In this document: positions 29,601 through 36,841 of the stretch, piece by piece
Layout of the letters: every line of letters begins with the position of its first letter
Numbering within the stretch: position 1 is the first letter of the stretch
Assembly (NCBI RefSeq): GCF_009729855.1
Contig: NZ_WODA01000022.1
Coordinates: 124,001 to 188,000 of the forward strand
DNA length: 64,000 bases
Direction: 5' to 3'
Source: Agromyces luteolus
GTDB taxonomy: Bacteria > Actinomycetota > Actinomycetes > Actinomycetales > Microbacteriaceae
Program-made: the position numbers and the translations under genes
Notes under the pieces: generated by a model
Told to the model about the DNA's origin: nothing
Database searches by the model: none
Seen by the model: only the letters and a program-made list of their open reading frames with translations

Positions 29601-30736
29601 CAGCCAGGATGCCAGGAATTCCGGCGCCGCGCCCATTCCTCGACGAGGTAGCGACTCTTCTCGGCTCGAACGCGGCCGACCTTGAGCAGCGCGTCAGAGA
29701 GTCCGATAAGGCTAGGAAGTTCTACGACGCTGTCACCGGGTCGCTGTTGCAGGTGGTCCAGTCGGGGTTCGATCAGCATGCTGTCCACGGCGCCGGCCTC
29801 CGGTTGGCGGCGGCCCTCAAACTGTTCGACGAGGCCGAGACAGGGCCCCAGCTCCCGGTGTACGCGGCAATCGGTCCTACACTGCCGAGCGCCCTCCGCG
29901 ATTCAGTCCTAGTCGCCTCACGGATGCTGACCTGTTTCGAGCGCCTCCCTGCCGGCGCCCTCCGCGTCAGCAGCGTCGGCGACCGCGCCTTGACGAACGC
30001 ACTTGACCAGCTGGCAATCGGACAGGCGGCCGCGACCGCGGATGCCGTCATGGCGCAGCTCGAGGCGGCGGGAGTGTCGGATGTGACCGTGGCGACCTAT
30101 GAGGCCGCCGAGCCTGTGCCCGCATGGAATCACCTGGGGGTCAGCGTTGCCGTGGTTCTGGACGACTGGGCCGCGACGGAACGAGCGCTTCGCGAGTGGG
30201 ACGTGCACGCCCGAACCGAAGCTGGCTTTGACAGCGTGGTCGTCGCGTCGGCCCGTGACGGCGGACTGGCGATCCCAATCGGCCTGGTGCTGTTCGGATC
30301 TGGATCACGAGGAACCCCCGCAACCGACGAGTACCTTCAGCTAGCTCGAGTCGTCCATGCACTGGACGAGGTCCCCCACGTCTACCGCGCAAGGATGGGC
30401 ACTTACCTCGACCAACTCATCTCGCTCTCGCAGGCCAAGAATCTGCGCCTTCACCGGCCCGGGCACTGGCCGGCGATCCCCGATCCGCCTCCGCTTCCCG
30501 CGCCGCTGACCGTCTCGGAAGACGACCCCGCAGCATGGAGTGCGGCTGTAGAGCGGGCGGCCGCGCTCGCAACCGAGGTCGGCGCCGACGATACCCGTGG
30601 TGCTCAACTTGCCGTCGACCTCGCCCGGCTCGACATGTACCAGACAGGTTCTGCCCACGCCCAGCTCGCGAGCCTCGTGCTCGAGGTGGGGTTCCTGACC
30701 CTGGAAGCCGATGTCGATATTGCGCGAGCGCACTAG
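26606..30736 (+). CDS. Cap4-like nuclease / STAND-type P-loop NTPase fusion, candidate antiphage sensor
   Basis: 1376 residues. Residues 49-100 show a Cap4/DUF4297-like nuclease pattern: GVSYQIGLSAALLV, then EDIDC (D84) and FVQSKER (Q96-x-K98). Residues 320-420 form the NTPase: Walker A GPSGTGKS at 327-334, Walker B VIVCIDDLG at 380-388, and a sensor-like VIGGCRQEDL. The remaining 900 residues are helical with no motif I recognise, as expected of a repeat-type sensor. Nuclease-STAND-sensor order matches Avs-type antiphage proteins. GGAGAGG lies 7 bases before the ATG. It is the last gene before attR, a usual cargo site. Role inferred. Confidence 0.75.
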   Translation: MPRNRRRGSDGEAARRAAQRMQTATTASSEATPADLFGRLRQGARNVAGVSYQIGLSAALLVRSGMGGWPDITAVRPEGFEDIDCRLEDGGWLFVQSKERSPGNALGASGVAEAIRHALELRSVTADDGPRRVAVVTNERFASNVPVTGWSSTLSGQLGLDNLRAALIAQGMDAAETEHALSLTSTVIVPDPLQPGIVRGVLDGYGVADIVARAVHAHLVHELARMAGEQRSRELHDAFVFERTRIDRLVEDVQRATDLTRLSRAVDAGVCEFADFAHGTPDDLTTFFSGVAVLPTHIASGLDVLRVSETERALEALSRSRQALIVGPSGTGKSALLWRTASMIADGSRVIRVTRVSSDSDVALLVDHVAALAPDASRPVIVCIDDLGRARTSAWPAARDELLAMTGVSVIGGCRQEDLTPEIGRRAALVDSRLDGASAHAVIQAMQTSGISLAVEPEEAIDRGNGLMMEMIAFATTGRHLNEVLSDQVAMLSTRDVLAVEALRYIATLHTLGHALPAEHLGRMCTQDGDLSHSLRLLQDEHLIAIEDATAWRALHDLRAEVLVEVLHASPPPTLGATYARAIAGVQPRLRPELVRRAATRLTRRSSSALGLSRELGALADMIRDQVRREIDHPSEATAGRVAEWVQVAERLDALSYVHAALRVVSNSVPDTADPTDVLLLAYSHQASDVLAELDLLRDIRDLAARLPQWSPSSVETVLIALDPGGVDTAFVTADLESAIALAEAIEGRIPVSAATVARVLESHPVEPGSLRSVGLRAQLVAALFSANDPAPEEVDGLFGAVASRATLAVAADPSGYEAVVTTIAATALPESRSALVRPPRSEIATVATAKAFARADPNYESDSYPDQPGTNAASVNAQAVRFVRRLFDMCPELDLVTVDVVQAHGETDMMGVPSDGHKSIRAGVVPRAVEQRRNIAVQAAAMSTRNNERWSDRCREQAALANDLATLLNELPRRFAPNDHAARRGDWSHRVRQVAARAARMPGIPAPRPFLDEVATLLGSNAADLEQRVRESDKARKFYDAVTGSLLQVVQSGFDQHAVHGAGLRLAAALKLFDEAETGPQLPVYAAIGPTLPSALRDSVLVASRMLTCFERLPAGALRVSSVGDRALTNALDQLAIGQAAATADAVMAQLEAAGVSDVTVATYEAAEPVPAWNHLGVSVAVVLDDWAATERALREWDVHARTEAGFDSVVVASARDGGLAIPIGLVLFGSGSRGTPATDEYLQLARVVHALDEVPHVYRARMGTYLDQLISLSQAKNLRLHRPGHWPAIPDPPPLPAPLTVSEDDPAAWSAAVERAAALATEVGADDTRGAQLAVDLARLDMYQTGSAHAQLASLVLEVGFLTLEADVDIARAH

Positions 30737-30791
30737 TGGGGAGGGCTTCCGGTGACCGCGCTGGGGTTCGAGCGGTCCAAGGTGACTCGAT

Positions 30792-30813
30792 CTTGGGCCA
30801 TTAAAGGGCCATT
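30792..30813. repeat. Arm-type integrase-binding repeats, right end
   Basis: CTTGGGCCATT at 30792-30802 and the shorter AAGGGCCATT at 30804-30813. The first matches the left-end repeats exactly. It lies 115 bases inside the attR core. Confidence 0.55.
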
Positions 30814-30916
30814 AAAGGCCTGAAAACCAACTGAAACCAACTGTGACGATTTCGCGGAATCCCTGATCAGCGCGATATCGCAACCACAAGAACAGTGCCG
30901 AAAACCGCCCAGGCTC

Positions 30917-30961
30917 ACTGAAAATCGAAAGGTCACCGGATCGATGCCGGTCGGAGCCACA
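30917..30961. repeat. attR core, 45-bp direct repeat (displaced tRNA-Phe 3' end)
   Basis: Exact copy of 18578-18622. It is the original 3' end of the chromosomal tRNA-Phe, now separated from its 5' half. It marks the right end of the element. Confidence 0.93.
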
Positions 30962-30965
30962 GCTG

Positions 30966-30991
30966 AAAACCCCCGGTTCGCCGGGGGTTTT
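30966..30991. terminator. Original tRNA-Phe terminator, after attR
   Basis: AAAACCCCCGG, loop TTCG, CCGGGGGTTTT. Same stem and same distance (4 bases) from the att core as the hairpin after attL; only the loop and flanks differ. Confidence 0.88.
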
Positions 30992-31189
30992 CGCGTCTCC
31001 GGAAGGAGATGCGTTCGGCATGGCCGGCCGCCAGAACCACCCTCGACCCGCGGGACGCACAGGCGCCCGGTGAGGTCGCACTCCGCCCCATCCGAGCAGG
31101 CCGAAGGTCTCACGCGGTGCGCGAGCGCTGGTGGTAGCGTCTCGCGCGCACGCACGTCCGCGCCGGCGGGCCCTGCTCACTGAGGAGGC

Positions 31190-31531
31190 ATGATGCGCAT
31201 CACCGACCTCGAGCCGTTCAAGAACGTCCCGTTCTACCTGTGGGTGAAGGACGCGACAGGCACCTACCTCTGGGGCAGCGAGCGGATGGATCGCTTCGCG
31301 GGAGGTTCGGTGCAGGGTAGGACCGACGCCGACTTCGGTCCGGCCGCGGAATCACCGGAGACGGCAGCGACCCTGGAGGCGAACGACCGGCACGTGTTGG
31401 ACAGCGGCGAGCCGCTGTACACGCACGAGCAGATCGAGGGAGCCGGTGACGTGAGCGTCTGCAAGTGGCCCGGCGAACTCGACGGCGAGCCGGTCACCTT
31501 CGGGATCTCGTTCGCGGTTCCCGGCGACTGA
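31190..31531 (+). CDS. Small PAS-like sensor protein
   Basis: 113 residues. The sequence PFYLWVKDATGTYLWGSERM, then GRTDADFGP and NDRHVLDSGEPL, follows the fold of a single PAS_4-type sensory domain without an output domain. TGAGGAGGC precedes the start; the second ATG (31193) is equally likely. It may bind a small ligand or partner kinase. It is the first gene right of the mobile element and is convergent with the next gene across a strong hairpin. Confidence 0.6.
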   Translation: MMRITDLEPFKNVPFYLWVKDATGTYLWGSERMDRFAGGSVQGRTDADFGPAAESPETAATLEANDRHVLDSGEPLYTHEQIEGAGDVSVCKWPGELDGEPVTFGISFAVPGD

Positions 31532-31573
31532 ACGATCGAGTTCTGCGGATCCCCCCGCGAGCCCCTGACAGCG

Positions 31574-31604
31574 ACTGGGCCCGGCGCAGCGCGCCGGGCC
31601 CAGT
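31574..31604. terminator. Bidirectional terminator hairpin
   Basis: Perfect 14-bp stem ACTGGGCCCGGCGC with its complement and a 3-base loop, between two convergent genes. Confidence 0.78.
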
Positions 31605-31617
31605 CGGAAGGCGTGTG

Positions 31618-31974
31618 TCAGTCGAAGAATTCGTTCGCCTTGCGGGACCACAGCAGACCGAGGCCGATGAGGGCGATGATGCCCTGGATGAGCGGACCCC
31701 AGAAGCCGTTCCCGAAGGTGAACACTCCGTAGACGGCGATCGCCGCGTTCAGCACGAAGACGACGGTCATGATGATGCGCGACGTGTTGCTGCCGCGGAA
31801 CAGCCCAAGGCTGACGGCGATGGTGATGGCTCCGATCACGATGGTCAGCCACGCGGGCAACGAGCCGAAGCCCTCACCGAACAGGTGGATGATGCCGCTG
31901 ATGATCGCGATGGCACCGTTGAGCCATGCGAGGACGGCGACGAGTGTGACGCCGCCGGGACGTTGACCTGCCAT
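31618..31974 (-). CDS. Small four-helix membrane protein
   Basis: 118 residues, almost entirely four membrane helices (about 8-30, 38-58, 63-85, 90-108), ending in a charged tail WSRKANEFFD. The ATG at 31974 has AAGGAGGAGAACACC upstream, a strong ribosome site. The family is common in actinobacteria but I cannot name a function. The next upstream gene also encodes a small membrane protein, 35 bases away, so they probably share a transcript. Confidence 0.65.
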   Translation of the reverse strand: MAGQRPGGVTLVAVLAWLNGAIAIISGIIHLFGEGFGSLPAWLTIVIGAITIAVSLGLFRGSNTSRIIMTVVFVLNAAIAVYGVFTFGNGFWGPLIQGIIALIGLGLLWSRKANEFFD

Positions 31975-32009
31975 GGTGTTCTCCTCCTTGGTGTTCAGTG
32001 GTCTGCCGG

Positions 32010-32279
32010 TCAGGCTCCGTCGCCGGAGCGCCATTCGATGTACCGGGCGACGAGCGCGAACATCTGCACGCCGGCCCAGGAGACGACCGCGGAGACCGCG
32101 ATCACGAGCGCCGAGAAGAGCCCGGCGAGGATGCCGACGAGGACGTCGTCGGCGATGATGAGCGCCTGGATGAACCCGATCACCGCCGCGATCGCGCCGA
32201 GGGTGAGGATGACCGCACCGATCACCCCGTAGATGCCGCCGACGGTGCCCGCCCGACGGTTCAGCGTTGCCTTGTCCAT
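32010..32279 (-). CDS. Small two- or three-helix membrane protein
   Basis: 89 residues with hydrophobic segments at about 14-45 and 47-75. The ATG at 32279 has GAAAGGAAAGAGAAGC just upstream. No motif recognised. It probably forms a pair with the following four-helix protein, perhaps in stress or envelope function, but that is a guess from size and linkage only. Confidence 0.6.
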   Translation of the reverse strand: MDKATLNRRAGTVGGIYGVIGAVILTLGAIAAVIGFIQALIIADDVLVGILAGLFSALVIAVSAVVSWAGVQMFALVARYIEWRSGDGA

Positions 32280-32349
32280 GCTTCTCTTTCCTTTCGCGGG
32301 GATGCGCGCGTCACCGCACGCACCGAGGAAGCCTCGACTGCACGTCAAG

Positions 32350-32373
32350 CTGCGATTCGCCTGTGAATCGCAG
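32350..32373. promoter_or_regulatory. Inverted repeat between AIM24 and small membrane protein genes
   Basis: CTGCGATTC and its complement GAATCGCAG around a 6-base loop, in a less GC-rich spacer. It could be a terminator for the AIM24 gene or an operator for the next gene. There is no T tract on either side. Confidence 0.4.
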
Positions 32374-32434
32374 TGGTTCGAAGCATACTCACAGCTTGTC
32401 GCGGAGCGCGAGGACACGCCGCGTTGTGCTGCCG

Positions 32435-33115
32435 CTACGACCCGGAGGAGCGCTGCGGGTTGACCCGCTTGATCCACTCGATGAGATCGAAGCTCGATCG
32501 TGTCTGCAGCCACACCCTGCCGGGGCCGGTGAAGTCGGTCACGAGGCCCTCGCCGCCGAGGATGGTCGACTTCCAGCTGCCCGCCTTCCGAACCGCGTAC
32601 TGCACGGTCTCGTCGAACGCGACGACGTGGCCGGTGTCGAGGGTCATGGTCTCACCGGCGGCGAGTTCCGCGGGCACGATCGCCCCGTAGGTCGAGAGCA
32701 GCAGGTCGCCGGTTCCGGTGCAGCGGAGCAGGATCAGCCCCTCGCCGCTGAAGAACGACTTGCCGCCGCCCCACTTCGAGTCGACGTCGATCGTCGGGTC
32801 GGATGCGGCCCAGGAACCCGATTGGACGAGCAGCGCCGTCCCACCGTCCAGCGCGACCTTCGTCATGTCGCCGGGCAGGGTGGCGGCGACGCCGACCTGG
32901 CCGCCGCTGCCGGAGTGGAAGTCGTTGACGAAGAAGCTCTCGCCGCCGAGGCTCCGCCGCAGCCCCTTCATGAAGCCGCCCCGCGTCGACGTCTCGATCG
33001 TGATGTCGCCGCGGGTCATCGCCATGGCCCCGGCCTCGACCCGGACGGACCCGCCCGGCGGAAGCGTCACGACGCCCATCGCGAAGGCCGGTCCTGAAGA
33101 GATGTCCACGTCCAT
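32435..33115 (-). CDS. AIM24/TIM-barrel-like (DUF124) family protein
   Basis: 226 residues. Beta-rich single domain of the AIM24 type: VRVEAGAMAMTRGDI near the start, the GGESFFVNDF segment, TLDTGHVVAFDETVQYAV and a final GRVWLQTRS. Bacterial members are soluble, and the role is uncertain (reported links to tellurite/stress clusters and mitochondria-like assembly in yeast). ATG at 33115; monocistronic by appearance. Confidence 0.8.
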   Translation of the reverse strand: MDVDISSGPAFAMGVVTLPPGGSVRVEAGAMAMTRGDITIETSTRGGFMKGLRRSLGGESFFVNDFHSGSGGQVGVAATLPGDMTKVALDGGTALLVQSGSWAASDPTIDVDSKWGGGKSFFSGEGLILLRCTGTGDLLLSTYGAIVPAELAAGETMTLDTGHVVAFDETVQYAVRKAGSWKSTILGGEGLVTDFTGPGRVWLQTRSSFDLIEWIKRVNPQRSSGS

Positions 33116-33237
33116 GCGTTCCCCCGAATGCTCGTCACGTTCGCCTGCGCCACACCCTACTGGTACCGGACTCTGCCGTCCGCTACGGTGACCGTAATTT
33201 CGTGTTGGCCGGCACCCCCGACGGAAGGATCCCCCGC

Positions 33238-34059
33238 ATGTTCTTCTGGACGATGCTCGCGCTGTCCGCGGCATCCGGGATCTTCGCGATCATCTGGTAC
33301 GCCCGCCACGACCGACCGGTGTGGCGGAGCATGGGCATCACCGTCACGAGGTGGACACCGCTCGACATCCCCGTCGGCCTCGTCATCCCGTTCGTCGCGA
33401 TCACGCTGGTGTTCCTCGCCGAACTCGCGCTCGGCGCGATCGAGGTCGCGGGCGCCGACACGGACTGGTCCTCGATCGGCGGCGTCCTCGGCGAGATCGC
33501 CGGGTTCGCGCTCTTCGAGGAGGTCGTGTTCCGCGTGCTGCTGCTCAGCGGAGCGATCATCCTGCTCCGGAAGGTGCCCGCCGGACGGTGGATCGCGGTC
33601 GCAGCGACCGCGCTGATCTTCGGCGCCATCCACCTCACCAACGAGAACGCGACCCTCATCGGCGCCTTCGGCACCGCACTCGGCGGCGTGATCTACGGCG
33701 TCGCGTTCGTGGCCACCCGATCGATCTGGCTGCCGCTGTTCCTGCACATCTCGTGGAACCTCAGCCAGGCACTGTGGGGCTTCCCGGTCAGCGGCAACAC
33801 GCAGTGGCCCGGATGGCTCACCTCCGAGTCGATCGGGAACGAACTGCTCAACGGCGGCGCCTACGGGCCCGAGGGCGGCATCCCCGGCATGCTCTCCCGC
33901 GTCCTCATCGTCGCCCTCGTCCTCGTCTACGTGAAGCTGATCTGGCGGGACGGCAGTGCCGCCACGCTCGTCTACGCACCGGACCCGGTGAGGCGCGACC
34001 GCTCCCCCGCCGCCGGGAACGAGCACGCGACCGCACCGTCGCCGTCGCACACCCCCTGA
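33238..34059 (+). CDS. CPBP family intramembrane metalloprotease (Abi-like)
   Basis: 273 residues, about eight membrane helices. The CPBP/Rce1 motifs are present: E94-E95-xxx-R99 in FEEVVFR, H132 in FGAIH, and H170-xxx-N174 in HISWN. Family members cleave or process lipidated or bacteriocin-linked substrates in the membrane. The ATG at 33238 with GGAAGG eight bases upstream is preferred over a GTG at 33202. It is followed after 25 bases by a second CPBP gene, suggesting an operon. C-terminal tail is polar. Confidence 0.85.
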   Translation: MFFWTMLALSAASGIFAIIWYARHDRPVWRSMGITVTRWTPLDIPVGLVIPFVAITLVFLAELALGAIEVAGADTDWSSIGGVLGEIAGFALFEEVVFRVLLLSGAIILLRKVPAGRWIAVAATALIFGAIHLTNENATLIGAFGTALGGVIYGVAFVATRSIWLPLFLHISWNLSQALWGFPVSGNTQWPGWLTSESIGNELLNGGAYGPEGGIPGMLSRVLIVALVLVYVKLIWRDGSAATLVYAPDPVRRDRSPAAGNEHATAPSPSHTP

Positions 34060-34084
34060 AGCAGCGAAACGACAAGGAGCCCCG

Positions 34085-35023
34085 ATGTCGATCCGTTCCC
34101 TCGCCTTCGTCCAGGATGCCGCGGCAGGCAATCGCGTCACGCGCTGGTGGCTCGCCTACATCCTCGTCCTCGTCGCCGGGATCTTCGGCGTCCAGGCCAT
34201 CTCGGTCGCGGCCCTCGACAGGCAATGGCCCGTCGAGGAAGGTTCTGCCGCCGCGCAACTCCAGGAGGCTGCCGCATTCGCGGCGCTGCTCGGCGCCATC
34301 TTCCTCTGGGTCTGGCTGTTCGAGCGTCGCCGACCCAAGACGCTGGGCCTTCGCCGACCCGGCAGGGGGATCCTCGTCCTGCTGATCGGCATCATCGGCG
34401 GCATCCTGCTCCAGTCGATCCCCATCGGCTTCCTGCTGCTCACCGGCAACCTCGAACCGGTCGACGGGCCCTCCGGCGGCGCGTCAGGTGGCGGCGCGAT
34501 CCCGCTCCTCCTGCTCATCGTGGTGTTCGTCACCGTGCAGGCCGGCACGGAGGAGGTCGCGACCCGCGGATTCCTGCTCCAGAACTCCGCGTACCAGCTC
34601 CCCGGCTGGCTCGCGGTGCTCCTGCCCGCGCTGCTCTTCACTGTGGTGCACTTCGCGTTCGACCCCCTGCCGTTCGCGACGATCTTCCTCTGGGCCCTCT
34701 TCGCGTCGTTCGTCGTGCTCCGGCTCGGCTCCCTGTGGCTCGTGATCGGCATCCACACCGGCTGGAACTTCGCGATGGGCAACCTGTACGGCATCTCCGT
34801 CAGCGGCCTCCCGGCGCACTCGAACTCGCTCACCTACCTCGCCCCGACCCCCGGCGCGCCCGACTGGCTCACCGGAGGCGAGTTCGGCACCGAGGCGGGC
34901 GTGCCCGCGGTGATCGTGCTGGCGCTGTCCACCCTGATCGCGTTCCTCGCGTTCCGCGGCGCCCTGAAGCAGCGGGGACGCGGCGAAGGCCAGGCCGAGA
35001 CCGCGCCCGCCCGCTCTCACTGA
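34085..35023 (+). CDS. CPBP family intramembrane metalloprotease, second copy
   Basis: 312 residues. Motifs: E156-E157-xxx-R161 in GTEEVATRGF, H189 in FTVVHF, and HTGWN further on. It shares the same fold as the preceding gene but is clearly diverged, so this is not a recent tandem duplication. A long loop follows the last motif. GACAAGGAGCCCCG precedes the ATG. The two proteases may have separate substrates. Confidence 0.85.
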   Translation: MSIRSLAFVQDAAAGNRVTRWWLAYILVLVAGIFGVQAISVAALDRQWPVEEGSAAAQLQEAAAFAALLGAIFLWVWLFERRRPKTLGLRRPGRGILVLLIGIIGGILLQSIPIGFLLLTGNLEPVDGPSGGASGGGAIPLLLLIVVFVTVQAGTEEVATRGFLLQNSAYQLPGWLAVLLPALLFTVVHFAFDPLPFATIFLWALFASFVVLRLGSLWLVIGIHTGWNFAMGNLYGISVSGLPAHSNSLTYLAPTPGAPDWLTGGEFGTEAGVPAVIVLALSTLIAFLAFRGALKQRGRGEGQAETAPARSH

Positions 35024-35049
35024 CGGCGGCGGCGGTCGTCGTCAGTTCG

Positions 35050-35077
35050 GGCGGGTGCAGCGGGCTTCGCACCCGCC
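35050..35077. terminator. Terminator hairpin between CPBP and SulP genes
   Basis: GGCGGGTGC and GCACCCGCC around a 10-base loop, between two convergent genes. Confidence 0.55.
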
Positions 35078-35101
35078 GACGTGACGACATCCCTAAATGC
35101 G

Positions 35102-36811
35102 TCAGTCGCTCGCGGCGACGCCGGCCACCGCGGCCCGGTTGGTGTCGTACACGGCGACGCCGTCGAGCAGGCCGAACCGGTCGAGCAGGCGCCGGACGCT
35201 CGGACGGACGCGGCTGTACGCGAGCGTGACGTCGTGCTCGTCGAGCCAGCGTTGCACGCCCCGAAGCGACTCGGCGCCCGTGACATCCAGGTCGGTGATC
35301 GCCTCGCAGTCGAGGACGAGGTGGCGCACGGGGGTCGCAGCATGCTCGACCGCGGCCTTCGCGGCATCCGAGAACGACGACGCGTTGGCGAAGAACAGGG
35401 GGGCTCCGAGGCGGACGACGACCACGCCGGGCGCCGTCACCGCCCCCGCCGGTGCGGGATCGAGCAGCGAGTCCGTCGGGTGGTCGTCCTCGGCGAGGAC
35501 GTCGAGCGAGGGGCGCGCGGCCCGGCGTGCGAGGTTCACCAGCGCGAGCACGAACGCGACGAGGATCCCGGGGATCGCCCCGACGAACAGCGTGACGGCG
35601 AAGCACGCGATCGCGATCGCGAACTCGAAGCGGGCGGAGCGCCAGAGCCCGGCGAACTCCCGCACGCCGAGCAGGGGAACGACCGCGACCGCGACGACCG
35701 CGCCGATCGCCGGCGACGGGATGTCGGCCAGCAGCGCCGTGCCGAACACCAGCAGCAGCAGGGTGCCGACCGCGGCCACCACCGCGGGAAGCTGGGTCCG
35801 CGAGCCTGCGAGGTCCATCGCCGCGGTCCGCGACGCGGACGCCCCGACGACGTACCCGCCGGTCGCGCCGGCGGCGAGGTTGCCGAGGCCGAACGCGAGC
35901 AGGTCGCGGTTCGGCGCGTCGCGGTAGCCGTGCCGCTCCGCGTAGGCGCGCGCCACGAGCAGCCCCTCGGCGATCGTGACCAGCACGAGCGCGAACGCCG
36001 ACGGCACCAGCGCGACCCAGGTCGTCCAGTCGAGCACCGGCCAGGTCAGCGTCGGCGGGCCTGCGGGCACCTCGCCGAGCACGTCGACGCCGGCCCCGTC
36101 GAGGTCGAGCAGCACCACGGCGATCGTCGACGTGACGAGCACGACGAGCGCCCACGGCACGAGGCGCGCCACCCGGCGGCCGACCACCAGGATCAGGATC
36201 GACACGACCGCGATCCCGACCGACCAGGCGTCCGTCTCACCGAGGTTCGCGCCGAGCTCGGCGAGCTTCTCGACGAACTCCTTGCTGGAGTCGATCGAGA
36301 CCCCCAGCATCTTGGCGACCTGGCTGACCAGGATGTCCAGCGCCAGTCCGGCGATGAACCCCACGAGCACCGGCTTCGACAGGAAGCTCGCCAGGAACCC
36401 GAGCTTGAACACCGCGCACAGGATGAACACGACCGCGCAGATGATCGCCTGCGCGAGCGCCATCGTCGCGTAGTCCGCGTCGCCCGCGACCGCGAGTCCG
36501 CCGATCGATGACGCGACCAGGGCGGATGCCGCGGCATCCGGCGACGCGACCAGCTGGCGCGACGACGCGACCAGGGCGAACACGATCGCCGGGACGACCA
36601 GCGCATAGAGCCCGGCCGTCGGGGGAAGGCCCGCGATCTGCGCGTACCCGATGTTCAACGGCACCGCGATCGCGAGCAGCGTCACCCCCGCGCCGACCTC
36701 ACCGGCGACGTTGCGACGCGTCAGGCCGGCGAAGGGCCGAGACATCCGTCGCCGTCGCCCGCTGACCTGCTCCTCACCCTCGGGCGTCGTCGCGTGCGAG
36801 TCCTCCCCCAT
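35102..36811 (-). CDS. SulP family anion transporter with STAS domain
   Basis: 569 residues. About 12-14 membrane helices with the SulP opening PFAGLTRRNVAGEVGAG and IAVPLNIGYAQIAGLPP, then a cytosolic STAS domain (about 440-560) with VRHLVLDCEAITDLDVTGAE, the region that in anti-sigma antagonists holds the conserved helix. It transports sulfate, bicarbonate or a similar anion; the substrate cannot be read from the sequence. It starts 30 bases after the DUF1254-type gene and may be cotranscribed with it. Confidence 0.88.
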   Translation of the reverse strand: MGEDSHATTPEGEEQVSGRRRRMSRPFAGLTRRNVAGEVGAGVTLLAIAVPLNIGYAQIAGLPPTAGLYALVVPAIVFALVASSRQLVASPDAAASALVASSIGGLAVAGDADYATMALAQAIICAVVFILCAVFKLGFLASFLSKPVLVGFIAGLALDILVSQVAKMLGVSIDSSKEFVEKLAELGANLGETDAWSVGIAVVSILILVVGRRVARLVPWALVVLVTSTIAVVLLDLDGAGVDVLGEVPAGPPTLTWPVLDWTTWVALVPSAFALVLVTIAEGLLVARAYAERHGYRDAPNRDLLAFGLGNLAAGATGGYVVGASASRTAAMDLAGSRTQLPAVVAAVGTLLLLVFGTALLADIPSPAIGAVVAVAVVPLLGVREFAGLWRSARFEFAIAIACFAVTLFVGAIPGILVAFVLALVNLARRAARPSLDVLAEDDHPTDSLLDPAPAGAVTAPGVVVVRLGAPLFFANASSFSDAAKAAVEHAATPVRHLVLDCEAITDLDVTGAESLRGVQRWLDEHDVTLAYSRVRPSVRRLLDRFGLLDGVAVYDTNRAAVAGVAASD

Positions 36812-36841
36812 GCGAACTCCTCCCCTCCGTCGCCGTGCGGC

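Larger units (their letters stand above)
18578..30961. mobile_element. Integrative mobilizable element in tRNA-Phe (about 12.3 kb)
   Basis: Bounded by 45-bp identical att cores. A tyrosine integrase lies just inside attL, pointing toward it. Gene order: integrase, excisionase (minus), then HTH-ended protein, nuclease-like protein, MobF relaxase-helicase and Cap4-like/NTPase fusion (plus). There is no coupling protein, VirB4 or other transfer gene, so I class it as mobilizable rather than self-transmissible. Base composition, most clearly in the 21-23.6 kb gene, is visibly less GC-rich than the flanks, which supports recent acquisition. Cargo looks like defence genes. Confidence 0.9.
30737..31189. 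other. Gene-free stretch: right end of element, attR, terminator, chromosomal junction
   Basis: It holds the end of the cargo transcript, arm-type repeats, an AAACCAACTG direct repeat (about 30824-30846), the attR core, the tRNA-Phe terminator and about 200 bases of chromosome before the next gene. Open frames across it only translate the tRNA fragment and were rejected. No other feature seen. Confidence 0.6.

Noticed and set aside
30733-31180. Minus-strand reading frames of about 120-140 aa across attR
   Set aside because: They translate the tRNA-Phe fragment and terminators, have no start signal and no domain; the matching frame also appears near the left end of the element, as expected from the repeat.
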